Assembly: GCF_000204055.1 (NCBI RefSeq)
Contig: NW_006768790.1
Coordinates: 141,534 to 205,533, forward strand
DNA from: Melampsora larici-populina 98AG31
Taxonomy: Eukaryota; Basidiomycota; Pucciniomycetes; Pucciniales; Melampsoraceae
Direction: 5' to 3'
DNA: 64,000 nucleotides
Shown here: positions 21,940 to 34,653 of the stretch, piece by piece
How positions within the stretch are numbered: position 1 is the first letter of the stretch
Layout: the number at the start of each line of letters is the position of its first letter
Position numbers and translations under genes: made by a program
Notes under the pieces: model-generated
The model's database searches: none
Told to the model about the DNA's origin: nothing
Seen by the model: the letters and a program-made list of their open reading frames with translations, nothing else

Positions 21940-23216
21940 TTAGATAGGGCTTATGGGTTCAAAAATCTCGGTCTTTGATGCAGAAGTTAGAAAATTATGC
22001 AGGATTAGAAAATGATCCAGAAGTTAGAAAGAAGTTAGAAAATACTGCAGAAATGTTGAGATGTGGACACGGGGGTGACACTGACTGGTGATTGGAAACC
22101 AGCTCACCATTTTATGGCCAAATCCAGCTCCAGCGGCCAGTGCCACTAGGTTTGAAATCGTCTGGAGAGGATGATAAAATATGACCGTGAAAAGGCATGG
22201 CCAATCTACATGTTTAGACCTCCGCCATGTGGATCAAAACTTTTCACTCACGCGCTCTTCTTGAGTCTATGACAAGTCATCGCAAAAATTTACCAGAATT
22301 TAAAGTCCGTATATGCGCCAGCGGCATCATGTCTCTATGTCAGTCAAGAAATGAATGAAAGACAGTTGAAAGACTGATAACTGATGTGTCCGCTTTCATT
22401 TATCGCGAAGCTATGAACTCGATTTCTCTTGTGTCCATACAATCCACAAACATCATCCATCTCCTCCGTGCCCCAACCAAACAAAACGAAGACCAGAAGG
22501 TTGGAGCTGTATGGAGATTATCAGGACATGCCTCGGAGGCTCGGGCCCTCTTGAGCTGTACCGAGACCGGGTTGTACACGCCTCAGGCACCTCGTGAACA
22601 ACTCCGCATGCTGAGTTGTAAAAGGTGCGCTCAATTCGATCATGGAATATGTTGTTCAGCTCAGTTGATGACCTCTTTGTTTCCTACTACGTTCATAAGA
22701 TCAATCCCTTTGTTCGAATTATTTGCTTAAGTATGCACCTTTCAACATGCTGGAATATCAAGTCATGCCTATCAACTACGTATTTGCTTGAAAGGTTACT
22801 TTTCATCTAGCATCGTTGCCCTCCTCCCTATTTGTCTTTGGTTCGTTATTTCCCTCGGCCGAGAGACATCCCTTCAGAGTCAGACTTGTTCAGGCTACTA
22901 TTCTATCTATGGATTGCGTCATTCTCACTCTTATCTATAACAAAGGCGTTGTATCGTCAAAATCACAAGATGGCTACTGAACTTTTGAGCCTTTGATACC
23001 TGAGCTTAGTGAGTGATATAAGCACGAGAAATGAAGGTCCAAAAACTTTCTCCTCAACTCACGCCGTCCATCAGAATATAGGTATACCACTTATCAATCC
23101 GATCTCAACCAAACCTTTATCAAAATTATCTGATATAAATTAAATAAATTAAATTATCCTATTCTTTTACTGTTGCTTTAAACTCTCCTCCCATATCAAC
23201 TCTTCTCACAGCTGGA
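21940..23216. other. Divergent intergenic region between two secreted-protein genes
   Basis: Separates the Kre9-like gene (minus) from the secreted-protein gene (plus) and must hold both promoters. The ORF at 22386-22730 shows no family features and is not called. Just before the right gene, 23100-23210 is AT-rich and then CT-rich, as expected of a fungal promoter and leader. Confidence 0.4.
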
Positions 23217-24367
23217 ATGTGGTCTCTACTCTCGATTCTCGTTTTCTTGGCGTGCTTGATTATCAATGTCGCAACTTTCAATCATCATTACTTACAAGAC
23301 GATGCTCTACACAGACCTCATGGACATATACATACCAGATCTCCACATCTTAGAGGCCATAACTCAGAACACGATGCCTTTCACATACCTCATGGACATA
23401 TCCATACCAGAGCTACGCATGTCAGACGTAGAATAAGTGATAATAACTCGCATCCAAAGGTACTCAACGATTTACATAACCTTGAAGGATGTTCAGGGGA
23501 GATATGTGGAACTTTATCAGGAGATGCAGTCGCCCCACTTCTAGCAGGTGCAGCGGAATGTGCTCAACAAGATATGGCAGATCGTAAGTAAACTCAATGA
23601 ATGTTGTTCCGGCTCCAAACGTTGAAGAAAAAAATTGATCAAAAAATTTCTTCTTGTAGGTATAATTGATGAAGCGAAATCTAAAGTCAAAGATCCAAAA
23701 GTACAAAAAGAAATGATAAGATTAGCAATAGAATATCGAAAAACAGAAAGAAATAGTTTTCCAGATTATAGTCATCAACCTCCGACTGATAGAAATAGTC
23801 TTTATTGTCAAAAACAACCTAAGAATAGTGAATTGAATGGAGTTTTTCAAGCTCAAAGTCCTCAAGCAGATCCTAACCTTTTCTTTGATCCTAAGTCTAC
23901 CACTGGTGGTGGCAATGTCAAAAAAGGTTCAGATCGTTAGTTTTTCAATTCTTTTACCTTTTCTGCAATTCTTTGTAGTTTCAGGTTTTCTTTGAATCTA
24001 ATTTCTCAATCCCACCTTTTATTTTCTTCGAACAGCGAGGACCATACCTTTCGGAAATGCATCAACGACTACGGGTATGAACACGACTACTGGATCGAAC
24101 ACCACAACAACAGTAGACTCCTCGGCCGCAAATACGACATCCTCCGGAGCCTCCGAAAGTTCATCTGACTCTATGAACACTACCGCTCTAGCCAACTCAG
24201 ATGCGACGACTGCGCCGATGATGAACTTTACTCAATCAAGCTGCCTTTCGAATGTGACCAATAGCACTGATGAAGGAGAACCTACCTCAGACACACTAGA
24301 TCCAATGAATACTACAGCTGTAGATGATGGCAATGGCTCTGATGAAAAATCGGACGGGCATGAGTGA
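23217..24367 (+). CDS. Conserved-looking secreted fungal protein with His-rich repeats and Ser/Thr tail
   Basis: Three exons; introns begin at a GTAAGT near 23585 and a GTTAGT near 23939. ATG at 23217 gives a signal peptide (MWSLLSILVFLACLIINVAT). A short His-rich segment follows with two copies of PHGHIHTR about 28 residues apart. The central domain has GEICGTLSGDAVAPLLAGAA, ECAQQDMAD, IIDEAKSKVKD, MIRLAIEYRKTERN, NSLYCQKQPKNSELNGV and NLFFDP, and resembles a widespread fungal extracellular family of unknown function. The last exon encodes about 100 residues dominated by Thr, Ser and Asn with several N-T-T/S sites, a likely heavily glycosylated stalk, ending KSDGHE with no GPI signal. Function unknown. 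Confidence 0.8.
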
Positions 24368-25371
24368 ATTTGAAATCAGACCATGATATTTACTTACTAA
24401 GTTTTCATATCATCTATTTCTCGGGCCTATCTTTCTTGTTAAAAATTCAAATTGGTCTCTGTTCTCTTATTCTTCATTTCTTTTGTTCATCTTTGTTGTG
24501 TTTCTCCGTTAGTTCAAATGAAAACATGTGGTTTTGTGACTGTTACTCACAATTCATTGCGGAACTGGGATGTGTGCAGCCTTGTATGGAAATGCTACGA
24601 TTCTGAATAGATTTATCCGAATTTTGTATCACTACATGCTTTATAATGACACTGAAGAGAAGAGAAATACGAGCTTTGTAGAGAGAAACCTTTGATCATC
24701 ATCTTGGCTCCGTTCCAAAGGGTTAGCTTAGGCTCAAGAAAGTATAAAAGCCAATGCCCATTCCGCATCATTCCTGAAAGACCATGTTCAATTATGCAAA
24801 AATCCCTTTCAATACCTGTCGATTCAGATCGCACATAAAGAAAGATAATCCCCGAAGTAAATCACAACATAACCATCTAGCTTTTGTTCAAACGCTGGGA
24901 ATCAGGCGCTCAGTCACCACATTGACCAGCAAGCGATAAAATCAATTCAGTGTGACCTAACTGCTTCGCCTTCAAGAGGTGAAGCTCGAACATCCGGTCC
25001 GGCGGATTGCCTCCATTCGTGACATCACGCGCCGTGAAAGCGCATGTTCGACACTTTGTTTTCAATACGATGATCCATTTCGATACCTCTCATTCCCGTT
25101 CTCACAAAAGCAAAGGTAGATCATCGAATTTTACAAGTAAACGCGCAACTATGTCTTACAACTTTTGTTAAATCACTCGTGCTTGGGCACTTACTCACCA
25201 TCTATCAACTAGCAAATTGCAATGAAATCAGATTGAATGTGACCTTGTCTGCGGCACAATCAATCACCGAAAGCTCAGCATCATAAACCAGGTGCGGTGT
25301 GTCGGCCTGATTCACATTACATGCCGTCAAGAGGTATGTTTGATAATCAAATCTAAAAGGTAGGTAAACCA
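24368..25371. other. Convergent intergenic region
   Basis: Lies between two convergent genes and should hold both terminators. It contains only short ORFs in shadow positions. No repeat or RNA gene is recognised. Confidence 0.4.
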
Positions 25372-26166
25372 TTACAATGTTTCACGGAAAAGTTTGAATG
25401 CGACATAAGCCGAAGTACAAGCGACAAAACCACAAAGGCCTATCGCACCCTGTATCCAATCTTCTCCGGTCGTGTAGTCGCCTGATGATCTCCCTTGGCC
25501 ACCACAATAACAACAATCAGTTTCATATAATAACTTGTGTTCATCTTTATCATACACCCTGATCTGTCCCCAAAGCCCGTGTATATCCCACTTTGTCTTC
25601 TCATCTCTGACAAAGGTGCCATGGCCGAGGTACGTGTAGTCGAACCCCAGCTTCAACTCCCTTGCTTTCTTTTCAATGTGAAGTAGTTCTTCAGCATCGT
25701 ATGTTCTCATCGTATTGATAGACGGAGCTACAAGAGTGGTTGTTTCTGATAGATCTTGAGTTGTAGGTGCGAATGCAGTTTGCGCTTTGTCTCCAGGTAG
25801 AAGTTTTCTTGCTCTCAAAGTCCATTCCCCTAATCTGGCGTGTTCTACCGATTCCACCAGTTGTACCGGCTTTTGATTACTTTCTTCAGTAGTGGTTTTC
25901 GGTTTATCTGCCAGTAAGCTATCGTGTAAGTCATTCTGTGCGAGTTGCATTCTTCTGTCAGCTTGTGCACCCTCCGCCATTCTTCCATTCATCTCTTGCG
26001 TCCCCGGACTCCAGGTGATTGTGAGAGGTGCATGGGCGGATGTACCAGCTGCATCCATTTCTGAGGGTTGGTGAGCTAGAGTCGATGCCGTGTGGAATGG
26101 CGATAGACCAGCATAAGCATGAGAAGGCATCCATAGCGATAATCCTAAGACCAATTGTGATAACAT
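25372..26166 (-). CDS. Hypothetical secreted or membrane protein, 264 residues
   Basis: A single open frame. It starts MLSQLVLGLSLWMPSHAYAG, a good signal peptide. A low-complexity Thr/Gln/Glu-rich middle follows (about residues 30-140), then a more ordered C-terminal part. This part has LLHIEKKARELKLGFDYTYL, KWDIHGLWGQIRVYDKDEHK and a cysteine cluster TDCCYCGGQG. A hydrophobic stretch GAIGLCGFVACTSAYVAFKL near the end could be a membrane segment. I do not recognise the family. The length, signal peptide and balanced composition favour a real gene; introns were not needed. Confidence 0.65.
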   Translation of the reverse strand: MLSQLVLGLSLWMPSHAYAGLSPFHTASTLAHQPSEMDAAGTSAHAPLTITWSPGTQEMNGRMAEGAQADRRMQLAQNDLHDSLLADKPKTTTEESNQKPVQLVESVEHARLGEWTLRARKLLPGDKAQTAFAPTTQDLSETTTLVAPSINTMRTYDAEELLHIEKKARELKLGFDYTYLGHGTFVRDEKTKWDIHGLWGQIRVYDKDEHKLLYETDCCYCGGQGRSSGDYTTGEDWIQGAIGLCGFVACTSAYVAFKLFRETL

Positions 26167-27785
26167 ATCGCCGGTCTCTTATAGATGATTATCAAAACCG
26201 AAACAACGATTATCAGCACTGTACACCTCACATTGATATATTCGCGAATATGGTCGTGCCCAAAAAATCGCGGAAAAAAGGCATGTACACTAATGAGAGT
26301 GACCTTTGAAGGTAGAAGACTTACAATATGCAGGTGTGTGACCAGTGTAGCAAATAGTATATTCTATCTCTTGAAACGCTTGACTTCTAAAGCTAAGCTT
26401 TCGGCTTCGATAGGCGAATGTGGTGTAAAACGCTACCTGCGAAGTCAAACAAAAAATGAAGGATAAGACAGCAAAGAACCAAAAGCAATTAGCAAAGATA
26501 AAAAAAGACGAGAACTAGAATGAGCGGCTTCGTAAGATAGTCAAATCATGCTTACAGAAAAGCTACTTCTAAGGACTCGAAGTTTTAAATTAAATAAAGT
26601 GAATGACAAGGTCTGAAAGACTTGAGAATTGTAAGCTACCTGTTTTATTGAGGTTCAGTTGGTCAATTTCGAAGCATTGATCTTATACTAAGAAAACTCA
26701 AAGGTCTTAAAGAATCTTCATCGTAATTAGTGCCACATCCTCGAAACAAATCACTAATGAACAAGTCGTGTTTTATCATCAGCTTGATTCGACGCACACT
26801 ACAGGGTAATCTTGACCAATCATAACAAAACTGTCTATTCGTGTATCAAACTTGTTCGATGTAAGTCTGCATCCGACCATAAGCAATTTCACGGAGGATT
26901 GGGTCTTACATGGTCGATCATGTATCATAAGAAAACTGAACCAATCCTACACTAGAGGTGGATATTAAGTAGGGTTCGACAGTGGCATGTGATCGTTTTA
27001 GAGAAGAGTCAACATACTTTCTTTGAGGTAGTCAAACACTCCACGTTTTGTTAAATACTCCAGGTAAGGAAGGAAAGATTAAAAGTGGATGTTTGATGTG
27101 AATCAGAAGTTGAACGAAAGGAGATTGAGCAGGTTTGAGCCTCAAGCTGTAACAATTTGAGGATAAACTTACATTCCTTGTTTTCCATCAATTTCTGCAA
27201 ATGTATGCATGTTTCGATCAATCTGGGCTGTTCTATACATTCAATCTTGTCATGAACTATGGAGACAGGAATTGAGCATGATCATCAGTCGATTTAAAGA
27301 TAACTCACCACAAGACCCTACTATTTCGAGGTGTCCCAACATGCGTTGTAAATCGGAGTCGCATACTCACAATCTTCTACTGATGTAAATTAATGTTGCA
27401 TTAAAAGTATGAATTCAAATCCGATGTAATATGAATGTAATCTTATAATAAACTTTAAGAAATCAAAAAAGAAAGAAACAAAATAACTACAGGATCATTC
27501 TAACATCAATGAAGGGAATTATATCAGACCTACAACTTAAGAAAAGCGATCAATTTAGTTTGCATATGTAAATATAATTCCTTTCTTTTTACTTTCTAAT
27601 CTCAGAGAATACAACAATCAAGTTTAATTTCACACAAAATTGATTCTCATTTGAGAAGATACGTAAAAAAGGTACTGCAAAGATTGGGTGAAGTCCTTGC
27701 TCCGGGCGGACAAAAGGACGAAGGAAGGATGAAAATTTTCACTTGAAAGGGGTTCTAAATATATAACAAATTATGTTCATCTTAA
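26167..27785. other. Intergenic region without recognised features
   Basis: Upstream of the 25.4-26.2 kb gene and downstream of the CUE gene, both on the minus strand. Only short plus-strand ORFs occur, near 26028-26466, overlapping the start of the minus-strand gene. Nothing else is supported. Confidence 0.4.
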
Positions 27786-28650
27786 TCACACTGTAGCTGT
27801 ACTTTTTCCTTTACGATCTTTTTGAAGCATACGCCTAACATCAGAGAAAGTCAAATCAATGATGAATATTTCAAATCTGATCAGGTCTTGCTTGAGAATC
27901 TGACTTACCACCTAGATTCGAGTACCATCTTTGCTTTTCGATCCTTTAATGCATTAGAGTTTTGATCTGTTGATCCACTTGACGCATCTTGAGCTTTTGA
28001 GTTCTCTAATCTACTTTGACTTTCTTCCCAAGTCCATTCGCGTTTTTCTGAAATTGCTGAATCTTGATCCCGTTTATAAGATTCTAAACATAGTCTTGAG
28101 ATCAAACTAGATGAAGTAGTCGTATGAGATGATGGTGATCCAGCTTGAGATGGTACAGCTGTTGAGCCAGTCGAAGATGATGTATTGGAGTTTGACGTGG
28201 CGGATTGATTGGAGGTGGGAGCAGCTGGAAAAAAGTTAGCTGGTGGCTATTTTTGTTCAAAGATAAATGAGAAACAAAGATCAGCTTAGAAGATCATATA
28301 GTTGGGGCAAAGGCTTGGAACACCAGTGACCCACTATTGAAAAAGACACATTAAGAAAAACTGACCGGCGGAAGGCCTCCCTGAATCAGTACACGTTCAG
28401 CCACAGCTTCAACCCCACCCGTAGTCGTCACCAAAGCATATCTAATTTCATTTTCAGTAAGTTGAGGAAATGTAGTAAGAAGTCTATCTACTTGAGATTG
28501 AGAGACGGCCAAGGCTCTACGTTGAAGTGCAGTTTGAGCTCGACCTGATCCTGAGGTGGTTGAAGAGACCGATGGAGAAGTAGTGAACCATCTGTAAACC
28601 AAAGCTATGATACCGATTGCAGCTAAAACTGAGAATAGATCTTCTGACAT
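27786..28650 (-). CDS. Cue1-like CUE-domain membrane protein
   Basis: Probable ER-membrane ubiquitin-binding protein that helps recruit or activate an E2 enzyme for ERAD. ATG at 28650 gives MSEDLFSVLAAIGIIALVYR, an N-terminal membrane anchor. The CUE domain follows at about residues 50-95: SQVDRLLTTFPQLTENEIRY then VEAVAERVLIQGGLPP. Exon 2 adds a Ser/Thr-rich linker and the helical segment SYKRDQDSAISEKREWTWEE. The last exon, spliced at TGG, adds RMLQKDRKGKSTATV and stops at 27786-27788. The order anchor, CUE, C-terminal basic helix parallels yeast Cue1, whose C-terminal part binds Ubc7. CUE here carries FP rather than the common MFP, and no di-leucine follows. The Cue1 role is inference from architecture. 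Confidence 0.8.
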
Positions 28651-28974
28651 TTCGAGTGATGAATCGATGATAAGAGATAGACTGCTGATCGAGATTGATT
28701 TGAAGTAGTTGCCGTTAACTTCAAGGATCAAGTGGAAGAACTCAACGAACTTGGTCACACTCACTACAGTCTACAAGGCAGTGGAAGAACTTTCAATCAA
28801 GTGACATGTAGCATACCTCAGCTGTCACTCAAAATGACTAGATCGATAGCCTGTCATAGTATTGTCACATTCTTGAAACCAGCACGTTACACTCAAGGCT
28901 ACATATGTATTGTACACTTGAGTTGAATTGAATGACATCATCGAAACAAATTCAACTTCAACCTACTTCAACCA
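28651..28974. promoter_or_regulatory. Bidirectional promoter region, about 320 bp
   Basis: The CUE gene and the ankyrin gene start from opposite sides of this gap, so both promoters must fit here. No specific TATA box or binding site could be assigned with confidence. Confidence 0.55.
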
Positions 28975-29866
28975 ATGTCATCAGAACTTCATCATCCCCA
29001 ATCATCCCAAGTTCACCAATCAAATGGAAATCAACAATCAAATGAAGCTCAACAATCAAACCAAGGTCACCAAACACATGGAACTCATCAATCAAATGAA
29101 GCTCAACAATCAAACCAAGGTCACCAATCAAATGGAACTCATCAATCAAACGAAGCTCAACAAATAAATGTCCTTTCTTCAGATACGATAAACTTTGCGC
29201 ATAAAATGTTTGATGGAGCCAGATCTGGAGATCTAAAGTGAGTTCGAATATCAATACAAGATGTAGCCAAAAAAAATCCGTTAGATCAAACCCAAGCTGA
29301 CATACTTTTCTTTGTTAATATCATCGCTTAAAAAAATGGGTTAAATTGGTTGAATGAAAAAGCCTACTTCAAGCGGCAATAGAAGCAGGATTACCAGTGG
29401 ATCTGACCAACTCATCTGGTAAACCATTCCACTCAATAGTATACTCCGAAAACTAATCATTCAAATGATTTCAGGTAATACACTTTTAATGTTATCGAGT
29501 TATGCTGGTCATCTAGAACTAGTCAAATACTTAATTTCCAAACAATCCAATCCAAATCGATTAAACGATCGTGGTCAATCACCATTATCCGGTGCAATCT
29601 TTAAAAACTTTCGGTCTATTGCAATCGCACTTCTTGAAGCTGGGGCTGATCCTAAATTAGGTCAACCGAATGCTATCGATTGTGCTTACATGTATGTGTA
29701 TCTCGTCTCTATGACTTGGTGATCTATTTGACTGTGTTTGAATGGTCTGGTCGGTGCTGTACTTTGTAGGTTTGAAAGAACAGATTATTGGCCTTTACTA
29801 GGTGCAAGCCAAGAAGATGTATCACCAAATGTACCTCGAACAATCAAGAGTTATGTACCACAATAA
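28975..29866 (+). CDS. Small ankyrin-repeat protein with Gln/Ser/His-rich repetitive N-terminus
   Basis: Four exons. The first encodes a low-complexity leader built from near-identical units of the form HQSNEAQQSNQG, then INFAHKMFDGARSGDL. Later exons give LLQAAIEAGLPVDLTNSSGN, TLLMLSSYAGHLELVKYLIS, NPNRLNDRGQSPLSGAIFKN and IAIALLEAGADPKLGQPNAI, which are two to three ankyrin repeats with the TLLMLSSYAGH and GQSPL...A signatures. The end is YWPLLGASQEDVSPNVPRTI and a TAA at 29864-29866. Ankyrin repeats mediate protein binding; the partner is unknown. It shares a promoter gap with the CUE gene. The start at 28975 is the first ATG of the frame that splices into the repeats. Confidence 0.85.
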
Positions 29867-32513
29867 ACAGTACGAGAATGTTACTTTTCGATGAAATGTT
29901 CTGATTATGACCAAATGATGTATACCATTTCAATGTATAATCAGATGTATCTAGTTCTTCTCCAAATAAGATTATCTTTCTTGTGAAATCTGTAACTAAA
30001 GAGCTTGGTTCTTTACAATTAGCGATGACGTCTGGGAAACTCGGTCTTAGAATTGGAATAGATATGCATAACAGCAAAAAGCTCTGATTGGGGGATTTCT
30101 AATCGCTAAGAAAACTTTGCAAACGAAAGTTGAGGATGTCTTTTGAATCAAAGTTACCAAGAACAAGGAGAAGTGAAATATTGACTGAAATAAAAATAGA
30201 TTATATTCAGATATATTTGATGCAAAGATTATTTTGTATTTGAGTCCTCAACATTAGAATTGTTGATTATCATCACTTATTCTCATTGCTTGGAACTCGT
30301 GATATTTGCTTCATTGGTCCATCATTCAAGTCTAAATATGCTTGATGGTGTTGACCAATGACCATGCATACTTTGTAGGAATTTTTCTAAAAGATCTTTC
30401 GATCAGTTTTGGCTAAACCTCTGATCCCAAACATCCCACAGAATGATCACGGAAAGCCATGTTGATTTGTCTTCCAATCACATTTGATCAGCATCCGCAC
30501 TTACAATTCATAATCAAAGCTCAACTTCAAATTAGTTTATGTTTTTCTAGAAAGATTGAATAAGTGGGGTGTTTTGTTTAAATAAAAGAGTAGATCACTT
30601 TAAGCCAAAGATTGAAAAGCAAGAAGAGAGAAGAAAATGTGAAGAACAAGAAGAAGTTTATTTTGTTTAAAAAATCAATTGAAAATCAAAAGAATATAGG
30701 CTTTTAAGATGGCTTTGATATAAGATCTCCCCATAAATCCGTATTAGTATTACACCACCCCAATCATTATCCAATAAAGTTCCCCCACAAATCATATCAA
30801 TCAAACATGGATGATCCATTTTTACACACACACCCTTCAGCAAATCGATCGACCAGAGCCGCAAGCTACAATTGTGCCACCAGAGAAAATCATTCACCAA
30901 TTTCAAAAACCACCAATCTCATGATTTCTAAAAACTTTGAATACACTAGATAAGCTTAAAAAGTCTCTATCAAGATTGAGAACTCACACTCTTTTAGAAA
31001 ATCATCCGCAATCAAACAAATCAACTCTGTACAACAAGTCATTTTATAACTCAAGATGTTGATAGAAACGGCCAGTTGGATAAGAAATGGTAAGTTCTCT
31101 TCGAATCCACTTTCCTTTTATGTACCCATTTCATCTTTCTTTAATCTTGCTACATAGATCTCGCTATGTACATCTTCTTTATGTGTATGCTGGTTTTGTT
31201 TGTTTCGAGTTTGGTTGAGTGGGTGAGGATGAAGTGGATTTAGAGGTTTCTTGACCGTGATATATCCGATTTGATTTCTTTTCATTTCTTGTTGACCAGT
31301 TCTTCAAATCTTCACACCACTTTACACTTTTAAGATCGATATAGTCTCATCTGGTGCATACAACTTGAATCTACAAACAAAAGTAGTGATTTATACCCAA
31401 TTATATTCCCATCATGATCCATCATTCTCATCATCGTGATCATAATCCAAGTTGATATTGTAACTGTTTTCTGTGTAAACTCAGTTGAACCATGAATGAC
31501 GAGGTGATATGAGGTGATGTGATGTGATTTCCATTCGAAACCATTTAATTTTGACCATCATCCAAGCTGTTGATAGGCGTTGATCATTGAAAAGTCTTTC
31601 AGTCAACAGTCAAACCAAATGACGTCTGGTTCCTATGTCTAATCTTGAGATCCATTCACTTTTCTCCCAGAACCAACTTGTTTTTCTATTTTGATTCTCA
31701 TCTACTTTCTTTCTTTTTCGCCTCAATCACACCACACACACAAGTCCATACCATCATTTTACATAAATTCCACCATTCACAACTTCTGGTCAGTTGTGAA
31801 TCGTAAGTGACTGTGTGAGTAGAAATCCAATCACTGTTTCTTTCCTTCAACCTCTTTGATCGAATTCCTTGACTAATTCGTTTCCTGTTTTGCCCTTTGC
31901 CCTTTCTCCACTCTTTCCAACTTTCAACTGTCATTTTTCATCATCAAACGATCAACCGCAAAAACCAGGTCAATCGAACAAACACCCCTACCTACTGTCA
32001 GCTTGAAAAGTGAGTGGCCACTTGATTATATAATCCATGAAATCCTAGTTGACTTTGATATCTTCTTGTTTTTTGGTGGATTCGAAGATCAGTTCCTGTT
32101 AATCTGAAGTGGATTGACAGTCTATTTGCGTATAAACTAACTATCTCAATCTTTTATTTGCATAACTCTGGTTCTTTTCTTGGAAATCATTATAAAATCA
32201 GATCGGATTTCCATCTTCGCTTACAAACTTAATCCATCTTCTTATCCCACCCACTCTTAACCCTTTTTCACCAATTGACCAATCTATTTACATAAATCCT
32301 TCATCGCCCACCAATCCAGATCCATCTCACCATCAACTTTTCTCTATACTATTCTTTGCATTTGCATAGCTAGATAGTCTTTGCTTCTCACTCTTGAATT
32401 AAATATATACTCTTATCCTCCATCTGCTTCTCGTTGATATCTTTTATCTTGACTTTCTATAAAATACTCAATCGAAACTTAAATTTGATTCTATATTAGT
32501 TCGAAATCCCAAG
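29867..32513. other. Long leader/promoter region upstream of the Bem1 gene
   Basis: No protein-coding gene recognised. Several GT donor and AG acceptor signals occur, for example an ATG-led stretch at about 31055 running into GTAAGT at about 31091, and a donor near 32008. A spliced 5' leader or upstream ORF of the Bem1 transcript is possible. The final 500 bases are rich in CT and TC runs, as in fungal promoters. Confidence 0.4.
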
Positions 32514-34653
32514 ATGAGCTCAATGAACAACAAAACTAACTCTAGGGTCAATACCTATTCAACTTCTTCAACTTCTTCAACTTCGTCTACCACCTCAACT
32601 TCTTCTTCTTCATATCCTCAAACTCCTTCTCATCTAACTACTCATCTTCAACACACTCTACATCAAAGCAGATCATCAAACCCTGAAATTATCAAATCTA
32701 TTAAATCTTATAAAGCTACTCATAGCTTGGAAATCTCTTTTCAATCTGGTGATGCGTTTTCTTTCTTAGGTCAACGATCAGATCAAGCTGGTCATCTTTG
32801 GTTTGAAGCTTGTCATCTCAAATCTGGTGCTCGCGGTTTGGTGCCTTCTACTTGTTTTGAATCTCTTCATCAAGAAGTTTTGAAGACTTCTCATCATCAA
32901 TCTACTCCTTCTTGGTCTGCTACCAATTCACCCACTTCTCCAACTCGCATCATTTCTTCTTCTCAGCCTAAAGTCAACCATCAACATGCTACTGCCGCTT
33001 CATTGGCTTCATCTCGAGCCTACCAGAAAAATCCGTTGTTTGGTACCGTCAGTATCTTTTATCTTTCTTCAATAGATAACGTACATCAACCTTTTGACTG
33101 ATATGTTTCTTTCATTGCCGTACAGGTCAAGTACGACTTTACAGCTGAGCGTACAGATGAACTTGATGCTAAGCGAGGCGAGTCACTGGTCATCATGGCT
33201 CATAGTGAATCTCAATGGTTTGTAGTCAAACCAATCGGTAGATTAGGTGGACGTAAGTTTTTCCTTCATCTTCTCTCTCCCTTAGTCAACCAACTTTGCT
33301 AAAACAAAATATGCTTTTGTATTTCTCATTTAAACAGCGGGATTAATTCCTTTGAACTTTGTAGAGGTGAAAGACATGGTTTCGGGTCATCCCTTACGTT
33401 TGAAAGATCTCAAAGAAGTCATCTTGAAGAAAGGTGTTCCGGATATTGACGCCTGGAAGGCATCCACTGCAGCTTACAAAGTCAATAGTATCTCGCTGGG
33501 TACATTTGATAACTTGAGCAATCGTGGCGGTGTAGTTCAATCGGGTGCAACAGAACTCAAAGGATCCAAAAAACCAATCTCACTGCCTCAACCAGCTCGA
33601 GCTGCTTTGTTACCAGCTCGTTCACATGGAAATCTCAAAGCCCCTTCCACTCCTACTCGACCTTTTACCTTTAGCTCGGTCACTTCTCTTCCCCTAGCGA
33701 CTCAACTAGTGGTACCACTTAACCCGATTTCACTCAATCCCTCTTCGATTCATTCCAACAAACGGTCTTCCGATCAACATCCATCACAACGGGAACCGAT
33801 TAATTCAAAAGATTTTCCACTGCCACCTGGTCGATCAACGCCTACGCCTAGTCCGGCTAAATCGATTCATTCCCAAGAACAACATTTTGCTACCGTTGGG
33901 ATGTTGAGAGATCGCTATGGTACCTTGGTACACGCATCTGTTGAATCATTTCATCAAGAATCGGGTCAATATTGGTTTCACTTGAGATCACATTTTAAGA
34001 AGGCGAATTCAAAAGATGAAACGGTGTTGGTACTTTATAGATTATATGATCAATTTTTGGAATTTTATTCGTCTTTATCGAATGACGTTTTGATCAAATC
34101 TAGGAGTCCAGCAAAGTTTGAACCAGATCTCAAGGTGGATGAATTAGTTTGTTGTAGAAGGATGGAGGAATTGAATGAGTTTTTTAAGGAATTGGAAGGG
34201 TTTGATGAGGTGGTACGATCTAAGGGGATTATTTATGAATTCTTGGGTCCAAGAGAAGGTGATGTTGAACTTCAAAAGACGTTGAATTCAAAACGAAGAT
34301 CGAATGAGAAGGTCAAGGATGTTAAAGAAGGTTCTAAGAGTAGAGGATCATCATCACATCGAAGAATTGGATCAACTTTACCTTCTACCAATCCTTCACA
34401 AGCTTTAAATTCGAATTTTTATAGAATCAAAGTCTATCAAGAAAAATCTTCGGACGTATTTGCATTGAGAATACAAGAAGGAATGAAGTATAAAGAATTG
34501 ATAGAAAAGATTGAAGAAAGAGTGGAAGGAGGTCAGAATGGTTTGGTTAAGATTAAAGATGGAAAAGATTCATGGAGGGAGATTCGGGATGAAGTGGAAT
34601 TGGCAGATTGGTTTGGTGAAGGAGAAAAGTTGGTTTTGATGTATTGTTGTTGA
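32514..34653 (+). CDS. BEM1: Bem1-type polarity scaffold (SH3-SH3-PX-PB1)
   Basis: Adaptor linking Cdc42, its exchange factor Cdc24 and PAK kinases at sites of polarised growth. Exons 32514-33047, 33126-33252 and 33338-34653 give 658 residues with phases matching exactly. The N-terminus is a Ser/Thr-rich run. SH3-1 is at about residues 60-120 (IIKSIKSYKATHSLEISFQS, GARGLVPSTCFE). SH3-2 is at about 179-240 (VKYDFTAERTDELDAKRGES, GGPGLIPLNFVEV). The PX domain is at about 395-500 (TVGMLRDRYGTLVHASVESF, LVLYRLYDQFLEFYSSL). The PB1 domain is at the C-terminus (FYRIKVYQEKSSDVFALRIQ, KELIEKIEERVEGGQNG, WFGEGEKLVLMYC). This is the full Bem1 domain order and the gene looks intact. Confidence 0.95.

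Noticed and set aside
22386..22730. 114-codon plus-strand ORF in the divergent promoter
   Set aside because: No domain, no consistent neighbouring exons, and it occupies promoter space.
28958..29254. 98-codon antisense ORF over the ankyrin gene start
   Set aside because: Arises from the stop-free repeat units read on the other strand; its translation is simply the repeat.
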